Below, piece by piece: positions 16,781 through 23,997 of a DNA stretch of 28,537 nucleotides (the first letter of the stretch is position 1; each line of letters opens with the position of its first letter). Position numbers and translations under genes: made by a program. The notes beneath the pieces are model-generated. The model was not told the origin of the DNA. It searched no databases and worked only from the letters and a program-made list of their open reading frames with translations. The DNA comes from Syntrophomonadaceae bacterium (GTDB lineage Bacteria > Bacillota_D > Dethiobacteria > DTU022 > PWGO01). The stretch lies in the NCBI GenBank assembly GCA_003554535.1, contig PWGT01000108.1, positions 1-28,537 of the forward strand, written 5' to 3'.

Positions 16781-17668
16781 TCAGCGGTAAAGATTAAATA
16801 TCTGCCGTGCTTCCTTGGGTGTAGCCACTTCGCGACCACACAGTTCTGCAACTCTGACTGCCCATTCTACCTGCTCATAGCTACCTTTGGCTAATTCTTT
16901 ATTAGGCATACGAACATTATCTTCCAATCCAACTCGCAAATGTCCACCGTAACCAGCAGATGCCATATTAGCAGCAAACTGGTTGGGCCCCACTCCACAC
17001 ACTGACCAGGAAGAGCCTTCCGGAACCATTTCGTACATCCTGTGAAAGTTACCGGGAGAGTAAGGAACACCACCAGCTACTCCAAATACAAACTGGAAGT
17101 GCAAAGGATCATCCAGAATCTGTTGCTTATTGACCAGCAAAATGTTATACAGTCCGCTTAAGTCGTATATTTCCATTTCTGGCTTTACTTTGTTCTCCCT
17201 CATTTCTTTAGCAAAATCAATGAGCATCTGGAAAGTATTTTCAAACACGATTTCAAACATTACGTCGCCTGTAGTATGATCAGCAAGAGCAAAGTTCATG
17301 GAATTGGTGTTGAGTGAAGCCATATCAGGTTTGAATTCTCTGATAGGAGCGATCCTTTGTTCAGCAGTAAGCATAGGGCGAATCGCCGTACTCATATTAA
17401 TAATCAATTCCGGACACTTGTCCCTGATAGCTTCAATGGTAGGCCTAATTAAATTAAAATCCTCTGTAGACATACCTGTTTCCGGATCTCTTACATGAAT
17501 ATGCACCACAGATGCTCCTGCCTGCCAGCACTTATAGCTTTCCTCAGCAAATTCTTCCGGAGTGTAGGGTACTGCCTCATTTTGATGCTTCATAGTGGCT
17601 GCTCCCGTAAGGGCAGCGGAAATTACCACCTTCTCTTTCAAAGCTTCGCTAACATGTTGTTCTCTCAT
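16781..17668 (-). CDS. Beta-keto acid cleavage enzyme (BKACE, DUF849; Kce-like)
   Basis: A 295-residue TIM-barrel enzyme of the family that includes 3-keto-5-aminohexanoate cleavage enzyme. Members condense a beta-keto acid with acetyl-CoA and split the product into acetoacetate and a new acyl-CoA, using a divalent metal. Visible signatures are VVISAALTGA near the N-terminus, the metal-binding HIHVRD (His56, His58), the INMSTAIRP segment, and FGVAGGVPYSPGN in the second half. The start has AGGAG upstream. It is the third gene after the regulator, between MaoC and the first DUF35 gene, so the pathway may create a free beta-keto acid or need acyl transfer from acetyl-CoA. The natural keto acid is unknown. 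Confidence 0.92.
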   Translation of the reverse strand: MREQHVSEALKEKVVISAALTGAATMKHQNEAVPYTPEEFAEESYKCWQAGASVVHIHVRDPETGMSTEDFNLIRPTIEAIRDKCPELIINMSTAIRPMLTAEQRIAPIREFKPDMASLNTNSMNFALADHTTGDVMFEIVFENTFQMLIDFAKEMRENKVKPEMEIYDLSGLYNILLVNKQQILDDPLHFQFVFGVAGGVPYSPGNFHRMYEMVPEGSSWSVCGVGPNQFAANMASAGYGGHLRVGLEDNVRMPNKELAKGSYEQVEWAVRVAELCGREVATPKEARQIFNLYR

Positions 17669-17727
17669 AATTCATTTCTCCTTTCTTAAATTAAATAATT
17701 CAAGCAAATAAGATTAAAACAGAAGTA

Positions 17728-18180
17728 TTACTTTTCCACCCCTAACATTTCTGCATATTCTTTGCGGGGCGGCATAACTGAAGACTCACCTTTAGCGACT
17801 ACCGTACCATCCTGATTAGTCCAAACACATTCCATCTCCACTTTATTTTTTTCGATATCTTTTTCAGTAACTGTTGCGGTTGCAGTAACCGTATCTCCGG
17901 GGAAAACTGGGGCTTTAAAGCGAGTGGATTGACTCAGAGCCACTGTCCCCAAACCGGGAAGAATAGTACCTAATACGGGAGCGATCAAAGATGCGGCTAT
18001 TCCACCGTGAGCTATGCGTGTCTTGAACATTGTATTTTTGGCAAGTTCTTCGTTCATGTGCATGGGATTAAAGTCCCCCGTAATTGCAGCAAAAAGGGTT
18101 ATATCAGTTTCGGTGACCGTCTTGCTAAAAGATCCACTTTCCCCAATCTCAATTTCTTCAATGGTTTTTCCCAGTTTCAT
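17728..18180 (-). CDS. MaoC-like (R)-specific enoyl-CoA hydratase
   Basis: A single-hotdog MaoC/PhaJ-type protein of 150 residues, expected to add water to a 2-enoyl-CoA. The hydratase signature is complete: TGDFNPMH (Asp36, Asn38, His41), then AHGG (57-60), with Asp and His as the catalytic pair. RFKAPVFPGDTV follows, as in the family. A strong AAGGAGG ribosome site precedes the ATG. It lies 59 bases before the keto acid cleavage gene and 76 bases after the regulator gene. That regulator ends in a degenerate copy of the same domain, alignable from GKTI to the PP near the end. It probably works after the acyl-CoA dehydrogenase. Confidence 0.92.
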   Translation of the reverse strand: MKLGKTIEEIEIGESGSFSKTVTETDITLFAAITGDFNPMHMNEELAKNTMFKTRIAHGGIAASLIAPVLGTILPGLGTVALSQSTRFKAPVFPGDTVTATATVTEKDIEKNKVEMECVWTNQDGTVVAKGESSVMPPRKEYAEMLGVEK

Positions 18181-18256
18181 CCAGACAAACCTCCTTTATA
18201 AATTGAGATATAATCAAAGATGTCGAATCTTGCTCTGCATGAATTTAAATAAAGAA

Positions 18257-19303
18257 TTAATCAACAGGAGGCTGCACTTTCGCCTCACCTTCTGCGATCA
18301 CCTCCTCATCCTGATTTTTCCATTCCAACTTTAATTCAAGCATATTTTCAGGAACATTCTTTTGAGAAACGATGACTGTGGCTGTTATAGTATCACCTGC
18401 ATAAACTTGCCCTTTAAAACGGTAGGAGTTCTCTAATATTACTGATCCTACCCCGGGCAAAATATTATTTATTACTGGATAAATAAGTGAAGTAGTAATT
18501 CCTTCGGGGATAGTGTATTGTAGCGAATATCCTTTTATGTCATCTTTTTCTGCGAGATAATAATAATCATAGTCTCCAGTGATACCCGTATAAAAATATA
18601 TATCCGTTCCACTTATGGTTTTACTTAAAGAAGCACTGTCGTTTACCTCAACCTTGTCAATAGTTTTGCCGGTTCTGTATGTATTTTGCCTCTGCAGAGT
18701 TCTTAAGCCATTTACCAGGTAATTGGCCATAACTTCTGCCAAATTATCCTTGCTCATTTCAGCATCTTCACGAAACCATACATAAACCCAATTGATACCA
18801 CCTAAAATAGTATAAGACAGCAATTTTTCATTTTCTTTGATAAAATATCCTTCCTCCATCCCCTTTCTAATTAAATTTTGAATTAATTTCTCATATTTTT
18901 TACGACTTACCACTATATTCTCCCAATTCTCTTCTTTAAGATCTTGACGCAAATCCATAAAAACAGTCATTACTGCTTTATTGTTACAAATAGCAATTAT
19001 ATGGGCTCTAATTATTGCTTTTAAGCGCAAATCAACGGGCAAGATACTGTCATTTGCTTCTTCTACTTCTTCCATGAAATAATCCATGGCCTGGCGGAAT
19101 ATCTGGTACAAGATTTCTTGTTTGCTATTGAAATAATAATAAATATGCCCTTTAGTTACTCCCATTTTTTCTGCTATTTGATCTACTGTAGCTGAAAAGC
19201 CATTTTTCGAAAATATCTCTGCTGCTTCTTTTAAGATATGACTTTTGGGATTCACTTCAGCAAAATCTTTATTAAATTCTTTTTCAAAGATGCTTTTCGG
19301 CAA
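18257..19303 (-). CDS. TetR-family regulator fused to a degenerate MaoC/hotdog domain
   Basis: A 348-residue protein. Residues about 20-65 are a TetR DNA-binding domain (AEIFSKNGFSATVDQIAEKM, then GVTKGHIYYYFNSKQEIL), and about 75-205 are a helical ligand/dimer region as in FadR-like TetR proteins. Residues about 211-346 align without major gaps to the whole adjacent MaoC enzyme. In this domain TGDFNPMH has become TGDYDYYY (242-249) and AHGG has become PEGI, so the catalytic His is lost though the Asp is kept. Hydratase activity is unlikely; an acyl-CoA-sensing role is inferred. The start is a TTG with GGGGA upstream. It is the first gene of the acyl-CoA block and probably controls it. Ordinary TetR proteins are about 200 residues long. 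Confidence 0.9.
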   Translation of the reverse strand: MPKSIFEKEFNKDFAEVNPKSHILKEAAEIFSKNGFSATVDQIAEKMGVTKGHIYYYFNSKQEILYQIFRQAMDYFMEEVEEANDSILPVDLRLKAIIRAHIIAICNNKAVMTVFMDLRQDLKEENWENIVVSRKKYEKLIQNLIRKGMEEGYFIKENEKLLSYTILGGINWVYVWFREDAEMSKDNLAEVMANYLVNGLRTLQRQNTYRTGKTIDKVEVNDSASLSKTISGTDIYFYTGITGDYDYYYLAEKDDIKGYSLQYTIPEGITTSLIYPVINNILPGVGSVILENSYRFKGQVYAGDTITATVIVSQKNVPENMLELKLEWKNQDEEVIAEGEAKVQPPVD

Positions 19304-19377
19304 AATATATTCCCCTTTATCATCGATATATAAATCCGGCTAAAACCTACAAACTGAGCAGTATGATTTATAGAAAT

Positions 19378-19394
19378 ATTATACTCATTAGTAT
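19378..19394 (-). promoter_or_regulatory. Candidate TetR operator overlapping a -10 element
   Basis: A perfect inverted repeat ATACT-CATT-AGTAT occupies 19381-19394. On the minus strand its edge overlaps a TATAAT (19378-19383) lying about 75 bases ahead of the regulator's start codon. No convincing -35 accompanies it. A symmetric site over the -10 of a TetR gene is what autoregulation would look like, but the arms are only 5 bases. Confidence 0.35.
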
Positions 19395-19478
19395 GTTATT
19401 ATAAATATTCTGCAAAGTAACTTATAATCCTTCTTGTATTCAAATTTTTTTAAAAAAATTTTTTGTTATACAATAAAC

Positions 19479-19507
19479 AAAAAATGCACACTATCCCGTA
19501 GTGTGCA
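19479..19507 (-). terminator. Intrinsic terminator of rnpB
   Basis: On the minus strand TGCACACTA and TAGTGTGCA form a perfect 9-pair stem with a 5-base loop (19485-19507), followed by a run of T (19479-19484). It lies 38 bases beyond the 3' end of the RNase P RNA. It also separates rnpB from the regulator promoter. Confidence 0.85.
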
Positions 19508-19544
19508 CAAAATATATTTTGATGTACAGTACACAAAAAAAAAT

Positions 19545-19926
19545 ACTTGAGTAAACCTGTAAGCCGAGTTCTGTACTTTCCCAAGGGGAAAGTGGTAGTC
19601 ATCTATCTGGGGCTACCAGTTGCCTGGCGCCTCTAGCGACCTTACCCGAGGAATCCGCGTGCAGCTTCATCTTCCTCCTATTTGGTCTTGCTCCGGGTGG
19701 GGTTTGCCTAGCCGACCAGTCTCCTGGCCGCTGGTGCGCTCTTACCGCACCGTTGCACCCTTACCCGGCATTTCAGCTTTTAAAAAGATAAATGCCGGGC
19801 GGTCTCTTTCTGTGGCACTTTCCTTAGGGTCACCCCCACTGGGCGTTACCCAGCACCCTGCTCTACGGAGCTCGGACTTTCCTCAGAAACTTTAAGGTTC
19901 CTGCGACTACCCGGTTTACTCAAGTA
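19545..19926 (-). ncRNA. rnpB: RNase P RNA (class A)
   Basis: The catalytic RNA of RNase P, which trims tRNA 5' leaders. On the minus strand the conserved GAGGAAAGTCCGAGCTCC block near the 5' end and the ACAGAACTCGGCTTAC block near the 3' end are present. The ends pair as P1 (ACTTGAGTAAACC with GGTTTACTCAAGT). Internal class A landmarks include GGTAAGAGCGCACC and GGCAAACCCCACCCGGAGCA. Length is about 380 bases. It has its own promoter and terminator. Boundaries are set by the P1 pairing and may vary by a few bases. Confidence 0.97.
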
Positions 19927-19940
19927 TTTCCTTTAACTCT

Positions 19941-19969
19941 AATTTAACATAATACTGCCTTGAAGTCAA
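19941..19969 (-). promoter_or_regulatory. rnpB promoter
   Basis: On the minus strand TTGACT (19964-19969) and TAAATT (19941-19946) are separated by 17 bases. They lie about 15-20 bases upstream of the rnpB 5' end and point into it. Confidence 0.6.
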
Positions 19970-19983
19970 AGCATCCGGCACTT

Positions 19984-20979
19984 TCAGCCATTTAACTCCT
20001 TTAAAAACTCCATTACCTCATCCAGTGTTTCTACCGCCACAACTTCTATTTTGTTAGCCGCAGCAACAGCCTCATGATAATTTTTTTGGGGAACTATAAA
20101 ATAATCCGCACCTTCTCTTTCCGCAGTCAACACTTTTTGTTTAACACCGCCAATTCCTCCCACATTTTCAAAGTAATCAATAGTTCCTGTACCGGCAATT
20201 TTATATCCACAAGTTAAATTTTCCTCTTCCAACTGATCAATTATTTCCAGGACAAACATCATACCCGCAGAAGGACCTGCAATTTCTCCCGTATCTATAT
20301 CAATATCAAAAGGCATGTTTAATTCACGTTCCTGAAAAGCAGTAATATATACACCTATTGCCGGTCTATCCGGCTCATTCTGATGAGCAATAGTATTAAC
20401 TTCCGTGCTTTTTATGTCTTCGTTACTTTGATATGTTATGCTGATACTATCCCCTACCTGGCGTTCCTGCACTTTTGCTAATAACTGATCCACAAAATAA
20501 ATATCCTCTTCATCTACAGTTAATATAACATCTCCTTCTCTCAAAACCTCTTTAGCCGGGCTATCTTCCACAAAACCTTCCACTTTTGCCCCTCTTCCAT
20601 CCATTTCTATTTCATACCCTGCCCACCTCAGAGCAATAAATTTTGCCAGCAATTTACTTTCCTCCATCCATTGTTTAAGTATTTCACGATGCTCTTCTTC
20701 GTCCATATCCGGCGGAATTAATTGCATCTGATGCCTTAGATCAATAGACGGATTAATCCATCCCCAAACCAAGCTAGATAATGTTGCTCTTCTCTGTGCA
20801 ATTGTAACCAGCATAAAACTACCGTTATCTTCAGCCAATGCTTGATCATCATCAATAATTACCATCTCCCCAAGGTTTTCCAAATTTCCTGGATAAATTG
20901 CCAAATAAGATGTAGGGACTAAAACAGAGAACAACAAAACAGCCAAAACAACTAAAATAAATTTAATGTTTCTTTTCAT
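19984..20979 (-). CDS. ylbL: PDZ-containing Lon-like serine protease (YlbL type)
   Basis: A 331-residue membrane-anchored protease. Residues 5-25 form an N-terminal membrane segment. A PDZ domain spans about 125-195 (EGFVEDSPAKEVLREGDVIL). A Lon-type (S16) protease domain follows, with Ser237 in GPSAGMM and Lys280 in GGVKQKV as the dyad. B. subtilis YlbL has this layout and is linked to DNA-damage checkpoint recovery through degradation of YneA. Whether a YneA-like target exists here cannot be seen. A GGAGGGTGC ribosome site precedes the ATG. It is divergent from ylbJ, whereas in B. subtilis the ylb genes run together. Confidence 0.93.
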   Translation of the reverse strand: MKRNIKFILVVLAVLLFSVLVPTSYLAIYPGNLENLGEMVIIDDDQALAEDNGSFMLVTIAQRRATLSSLVWGWINPSIDLRHQMQLIPPDMDEEEHREILKQWMEESKLLAKFIALRWAGYEIEMDGRGAKVEGFVEDSPAKEVLREGDVILTVDEEDIYFVDQLLAKVQERQVGDSISITYQSNEDIKSTEVNTIAHQNEPDRPAIGVYITAFQERELNMPFDIDIDTGEIAGPSAGMMFVLEIIDQLEEENLTCGYKIAGTGTIDYFENVGGIGGVKQKVLTAEREGADYFIVPQKNYHEAVAAANKIEVVAVETLDEVMEFLKELNG

Positions 20980-21059
20980 ATTGCACCCTCCTTAATAGTA
21001 AAACACCGGGAATTCTCTATCTGAACTATTTTTACTCTAAAACATTTTAAGTAAGCTTG

Positions 21060-21088
21060 TTCTATTATTATATTCTATTCCATATATA
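21060..21088 (+). promoter_or_regulatory. Candidate sigma-E promoter for ylbJ
   Basis: TTCTATT (21060-21066) resembles the sigma-E -35 at five of seven positions. It is followed after 14 bases by CATATATA, close to the CATACAAT-type -10. ylbJ is a mother-cell gene in B. subtilis, so a sigma-E promoter is expected. The match is moderate. Confidence 0.3.
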
Positions 21089-21131
21089 ATAATGGCAAAA
21101 CAATTAACTTAACAGGAGAATGTTTTTATAT

Positions 21132-22382
21132 ATGGCTTATTGGGCTATAAAAGATATAAAAACCATTTTACTTGCGGTAGTTTGTGTCGGTCTTACTATC
21201 TCTGTTATCATCTTTCCTGAAGCTGCTTTTAATGCCTCTGTTTCAGGATTGAGAGTTTGGTGGAATATTGTTTTTCCAGCTTTACTCCCCTTTTTTATAA
21301 TTGCTCAACTGCTTATTGGTCTTGGAGTCGTCCATATGTTAGGAGTATTACTGGAACCTGTAATGCGCCCTGTTTTTAATGTTCCAGGAAGCGGTTCTTT
21401 CGTTATGGCCATGGGGCTAGCCTCAGGTTTTCCCATTGGAGCCGTTTTAACCACCCAACTCAGAAAGCAAAACTTATGTAATAAAACTGAAGCGGAAAGG
21501 CTTCTTTCCTTTACCAACACTGCTGATCCTTTGTTTATGTTTGGCGCTGTTTCGGTAGGAATGATAGGATACCCTGAAGCTGGCATAATTATTGCCAGCG
21601 CCCATTATCTCTCCAGCTTATCCGTAGGTCTAATAATGCGTTTTTATAAAAATAAAGAACACCCCTCCTCTCAACCATCAAACATAAATAAGCAAAACCT
21701 TTTTGCGCGCTCATTATCTTCTCTTATTGAAGCTCGCCAGAAAGACAGCCGCCCCCTTGGGCAATTAATGGGTGATGCCGTCATTAAATCCGTAGAAACT
21801 CTCATGTTGATCGGCGGGTTGATAATTCTTTTCTCAGTAATTATTAGTATATTGGAAGAAATAAGTTTAGCCGGATTCATGGCCAGAGAAGCAGGACACT
21901 TTCTTTCTTTAAGTGGCCTTTCAACTAACCTTTCCCCAGCAATTATAAGCGGAATTTTTGAAATAGATCTGGGCTGTCAGGCTGCAGGGGGATCTCAAGC
22001 ACCTTTAAGAGATATTATTATTATCAGTAGTGTTATTATTGCCTGGAGTGGCTTGGCAGTCCACGCCCAGGTGGCAAGTATCATCAGCGAAACTGACATT
22101 AATATAATCCCGTATATAATTGCCAGACTAATTCATGGTACCCTGGCTGGAATTTACTCATTTTTACTAGCTGGCCCCGTTTTTCCTTTAATAGAAACTG
22201 TTGCAATACCTGCAATTTATAACCTAAAACCCACCGGAGATATAATTTTTTGGTGGGCAAGAACCACAATAATGTTTCAATATCTAATCTTAATCTTATT
22301 AAGCTTGGGCCTTTTATCTATAATTGCTTACTTCTTTAGTAAGATTAAACTTAAAATCACATTGCCTAAAACTATGGATTAA
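21132..22382 (+). CDS. ylbJ: Sporulation integral membrane protein YlbJ
   Basis: A polytopic membrane protein of about 416 residues with several hydrophobic helices and repeated nucleoside-transporter/gate-like segments (WWNIVFPALLPFFIIAQLL near the N-terminus). It has the family stretches GLASGFPIGAVL, FTNTADPLFMFGAVSVGM and EIDLGCQAAGG. YlbJ is required for normal spore formation in B. subtilis; the transported or sensed molecule is not known to me. An ATG at 21120 abuts the AGGAGA ribosome site with no spacing, so the ATG at 21132, 12 bases after that site, is preferred. It is the only plus-strand gene in this ylb-like cluster, and its 3' end overlaps coaD by 11 bases tail to tail. Confidence 0.93.
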   Translation: MAYWAIKDIKTILLAVVCVGLTISVIIFPEAAFNASVSGLRVWWNIVFPALLPFFIIAQLLIGLGVVHMLGVLLEPVMRPVFNVPGSGSFVMAMGLASGFPIGAVLTTQLRKQNLCNKTEAERLLSFTNTADPLFMFGAVSVGMIGYPEAGIIIASAHYLSSLSVGLIMRFYKNKEHPSSQPSNINKQNLFARSLSSLIEARQKDSRPLGQLMGDAVIKSVETLMLIGGLIILFSVIISILEEISLAGFMAREAGHFLSLSGLSTNLSPAIISGIFEIDLGCQAAGGSQAPLRDIIIISSVIIAWSGLAVHAQVASIISETDINIIPYIIARLIHGTLAGIYSFLLAGPVFPLIETVAIPAIYNLKPTGDIIFWWARTTIMFQYLILILLSLGLLSIIAYFFSKIKLKITLPKTMD

Positions 22383-22851
22383 ATTTTTTAATTATTATAT
22401 CATGCAATTCTGAAGGAACCATCTCCCGGATATTTCCACCCAGGCTGGCCACCTCTTTCACAATACTTGAACTGATATGGGCATATTTGCTATTGGTCAT
22501 CATAAACATAGTTTCAATGCTGGGGTCAAGTTTTTGATTTACCAGAGCCATTTGAAACTCAAATTCAAAATCCGACATAGCCCTAAGCCCTTTAATTATT
22601 ACTTTTACATCCTTTGCTGCTGCATACTCCACCAGCAAACCTTTAAACGAATCAATTTCCACGTTAGGGTAACCTGCAGTTATCTTTTTAAGCATCTCTA
22701 CTCTTTCTTCAAAAGAAAATAATTCTTCTTTGCGGGGATTATCAAGAACAGAAACGGTCAGTTGATCTACTACTTTACTAGCTCGCTTAATTATATCAAA
22801 GTGCCCACAAGTTACGGGGTCAAAACTACCCGGATATAAAGCTTTTCTCAT
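22372..22851 (-). CDS. coaD: Phosphopantetheine adenylyltransferase
   Basis: Transfers AMP from ATP to 4'-phosphopantetheine, making dephospho-CoA, the penultimate step of CoA synthesis. The 159-residue protein has the nucleotidyltransferase motif YPGSFDPVTCGHFDII (about 6-21) and the C-terminal ISSSIVKEVA segment, both typical of CoaD, at the usual length. It lies 34 bases after rsmD, the same order as ylbH-ylbI in B. subtilis, and probably shares its transcript. Its end overlaps the end of ylbJ on the other strand. Confidence 0.97.
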   Translation of the reverse strand: MRKALYPGSFDPVTCGHFDIIKRASKVVDQLTVSVLDNPRKEELFSFEERVEMLKKITAGYPNVEIDSFKGLLVEYAAAKDVKVIIKGLRAMSDFEFEFQMALVNQKLDPSIETMFMMTNSKYAHISSSIVKEVASLGGNIREMVPSELHDIIIKKFNP

Positions 22852-22885
22852 TTTAAACGTCCTCCCTAACTACCATGGATCTAGA

Positions 22886-23437
22886 TTACAACTCTTTTAA
22901 AAAACTTATTGCCGTATTACCATAATATCTCGTATTAACATGAGCCCATTTCTTAATAAATTCAAAATCCTCTTCCCTGGAGTGCTCTACAATTACTACC
23001 CCCTTTTCTGCTATTAATTTTTGACTTACTATTAATTCTATTAATTTCAAGGTTAACCTGCTGCTACCGTAAGGTGGATCTAAAAAGATAAAGTCAGCAG
23101 GATTACATTTTTTCTTAAAGTGTTTAAATCCAGCAAAAATATCCGTTTTTATTATTTCCGCCTTTTCTGCAAAATTTGTTTGCTGCAAATTCTCTTTGAT
23201 TATTTTAACACAATGTGCTCGTTTTTCAATAAAAATGCAATGGCGCGCCCCCCTGCTTAAAGCTTCCACCCCCACTGCTCCACTTCCCGCAAACCCATCT
23301 ACAAACAATGCATTATTAACATCTTGACCAATAATGTTAAACAATGCCTCTCTAACTCGGTCAGAGGTAGGTCGAGTTTCTTTCCCTGCCGGGGATTTTA
23401 ACTTTATACTGCTGGCCATACCACCTATAACTCGCAT
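22886..23437 (-). CDS. rsmD: 16S rRNA (guanine966-N2)-methyltransferase RsmD
   Basis: Methylates G966 of 16S rRNA in the small subunit using S-adenosylmethionine. The 183-residue Rossmann-fold protein has RPTSDRVREALFNI (about 22-35), the SAM-binding VDGFAGSGAVGVEALSRGA (about 46-64) and the catalytic DPPYG (120-124). Length is that of the family. It is upstream of coaD in a conserved pair. A GAGAGGGGTC ribosome region precedes the ATG. Confidence 0.96.
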   Translation of the reverse strand: MRVIGGMASSIKLKSPAGKETRPTSDRVREALFNIIGQDVNNALFVDGFAGSGAVGVEALSRGARHCIFIEKRAHCVKIIKENLQQTNFAEKAEIIKTDIFAGFKHFKKKCNPADFIFLDPPYGSSRLTLKLIELIVSQKLIAEKGVVIVEHSREEDFEFIKKWAHVNTRYYGNTAISFLKEL

Positions 23438-23476
23438 AAGACCCCTCTCACTTAAATATCAATTTTATTAAGTAAA

Positions 23477-23510
23477 GTATAAATAACAAAGCATGGTAAA
23501 TAATAAATAA
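23477..23510 (+). promoter_or_regulatory. Candidate forespore (sigma-F/sigma-G) promoter
   Basis: GTATA (23477-23481) is followed by CATGGTA (23492-23498) and GGTAAATAATA (23495-23505). These resemble the GTATA -35 and the GG-rich or CATNNTA -10 elements of forespore sigma factors. Spacing is shorter than ideal, so this is only suggestive. It lies just ahead of the candidate small RNA. Confidence 0.25.
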
Positions 23511-23610
23511 GGAAGTAACAATTCCCCATAAGCTCTTCCTCCGGTTTCTCCTCTCCCAGCCATCGCAAAAACGGTGGCATTGCCGCAGGTAAACCCTGCG
23601 GCTTTTTTTT
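23510..23610 (+). ncRNA. csfG: Candidate CsfG-like sporulation small RNA
   Basis: A stretch of about 100 bases with no reading frame but clear RNA structure. A 25-base pyrimidine-rich segment (23533-23557) contains CTTCCTCC and TCTCCTC, both complementary to Shine-Dalgarno sequences. A 7-pair hairpin follows (GCCATCG with CGGTGGC, 23559-23578), then a strong terminator. CsfG in B. subtilis is a forespore small RNA next to ylbH (rsmD) with conserved pyrimidine-rich motifs, as I recall; here the element lies divergently beside rsmD. Identity rests on position and architecture, not on an alignment. Confidence 0.5.
23582..23610 (+). terminator. Intrinsic terminator of the candidate small RNA
   Basis: GCCGCAGG and CCTGCGGC form a perfect 8-pair stem around a 5-base loop (23582-23602), followed directly by eight T residues. 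There is no plus-strand gene immediately upstream, so it must serve a non-coding transcript. Confidence 0.88.
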
Positions 23611-23791
23611 ATAATACTACAAACAAATTTAAATTAAAATAAATCTACAATTCAACCAGTCAACGTTAGTTTTCCCAGTTCACATTTTAAATTATTTGGG
23701 TGGCACTTATCACCATTTTCCTGTGGAGGAATAATATAATTGCAAGCAAAATCAACCAGGAAATAATGTATTATTGAAATGAGGTGTTATT
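23611..23791. other. Intergenic stretch without visible gene
   Basis: About 180 AT-rich bases between the terminator and the small membrane ORF. I see no convincing promoter, repeat or RNA structure here, although a promoter for the spoVM transcript should lie in it. Confidence 0.6.
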
Positions 23792-23968
23792 TTGCTTAAT
23801 TTGAACAATCAAAAATTATTAATCAAAGTGGGAGGAATATTATTAGCCCTGACGGGGTTATTTTTAATAGTTAAAACCACATTGGTTTTGTTTTGGCCTA
23901 TTCTACTAGGAATAATTTTTGTTTGGCTGGGATGGCAGTTGTATTCATATAACTATTATCAATGGTAA
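23792..23968 (+). CDS. Small two-helix membrane protein upstream of spoVM
   Basis: A 58-residue reading frame starting at TTG, with AGGTG 5 bases upstream. After a short polar start (LNLNNQK) the sequence is almost entirely hydrophobic, with two likely membrane segments at about 9-27 and 31-50 separated by Lys-Thr-Thr, and a Tyr/Trp-rich tail (YSYNYYQW). I do not recognise the family. It lies 29 bases ahead of spoVM on the same strand, so the two are probably co-transcribed. A role in spore or membrane biology would be a guess from the neighbour alone. Confidence 0.6.
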   Translation: MLNLNNQKLLIKVGGILLALTGLFLIVKTTLVLFWPILLGIIFVWLGWQLYSYNYYQW

Positions 23969-23997
23969 TATACTAAAATTAGGAAGGAGGACTTAAA

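Noticed and set aside
18257..19303. Regulator and hotdog domain as two separate genes
   Set aside because: There is one uninterrupted frame with no ribosome site and start near the junction at residues 205-211.
19620..19895. 91-codon plus-strand reading frame
   Set aside because: It lies entirely inside the RNase P RNA on the opposite strand; the conserved RNA blocks explain the sequence.
23510..23610. Riboswitch (cyclic di-GMP, preQ1, fluoride or similar)
   Set aside because: The conserved core sequences of those classes are absent, and no gene follows the terminator closely; a free small RNA fits better.
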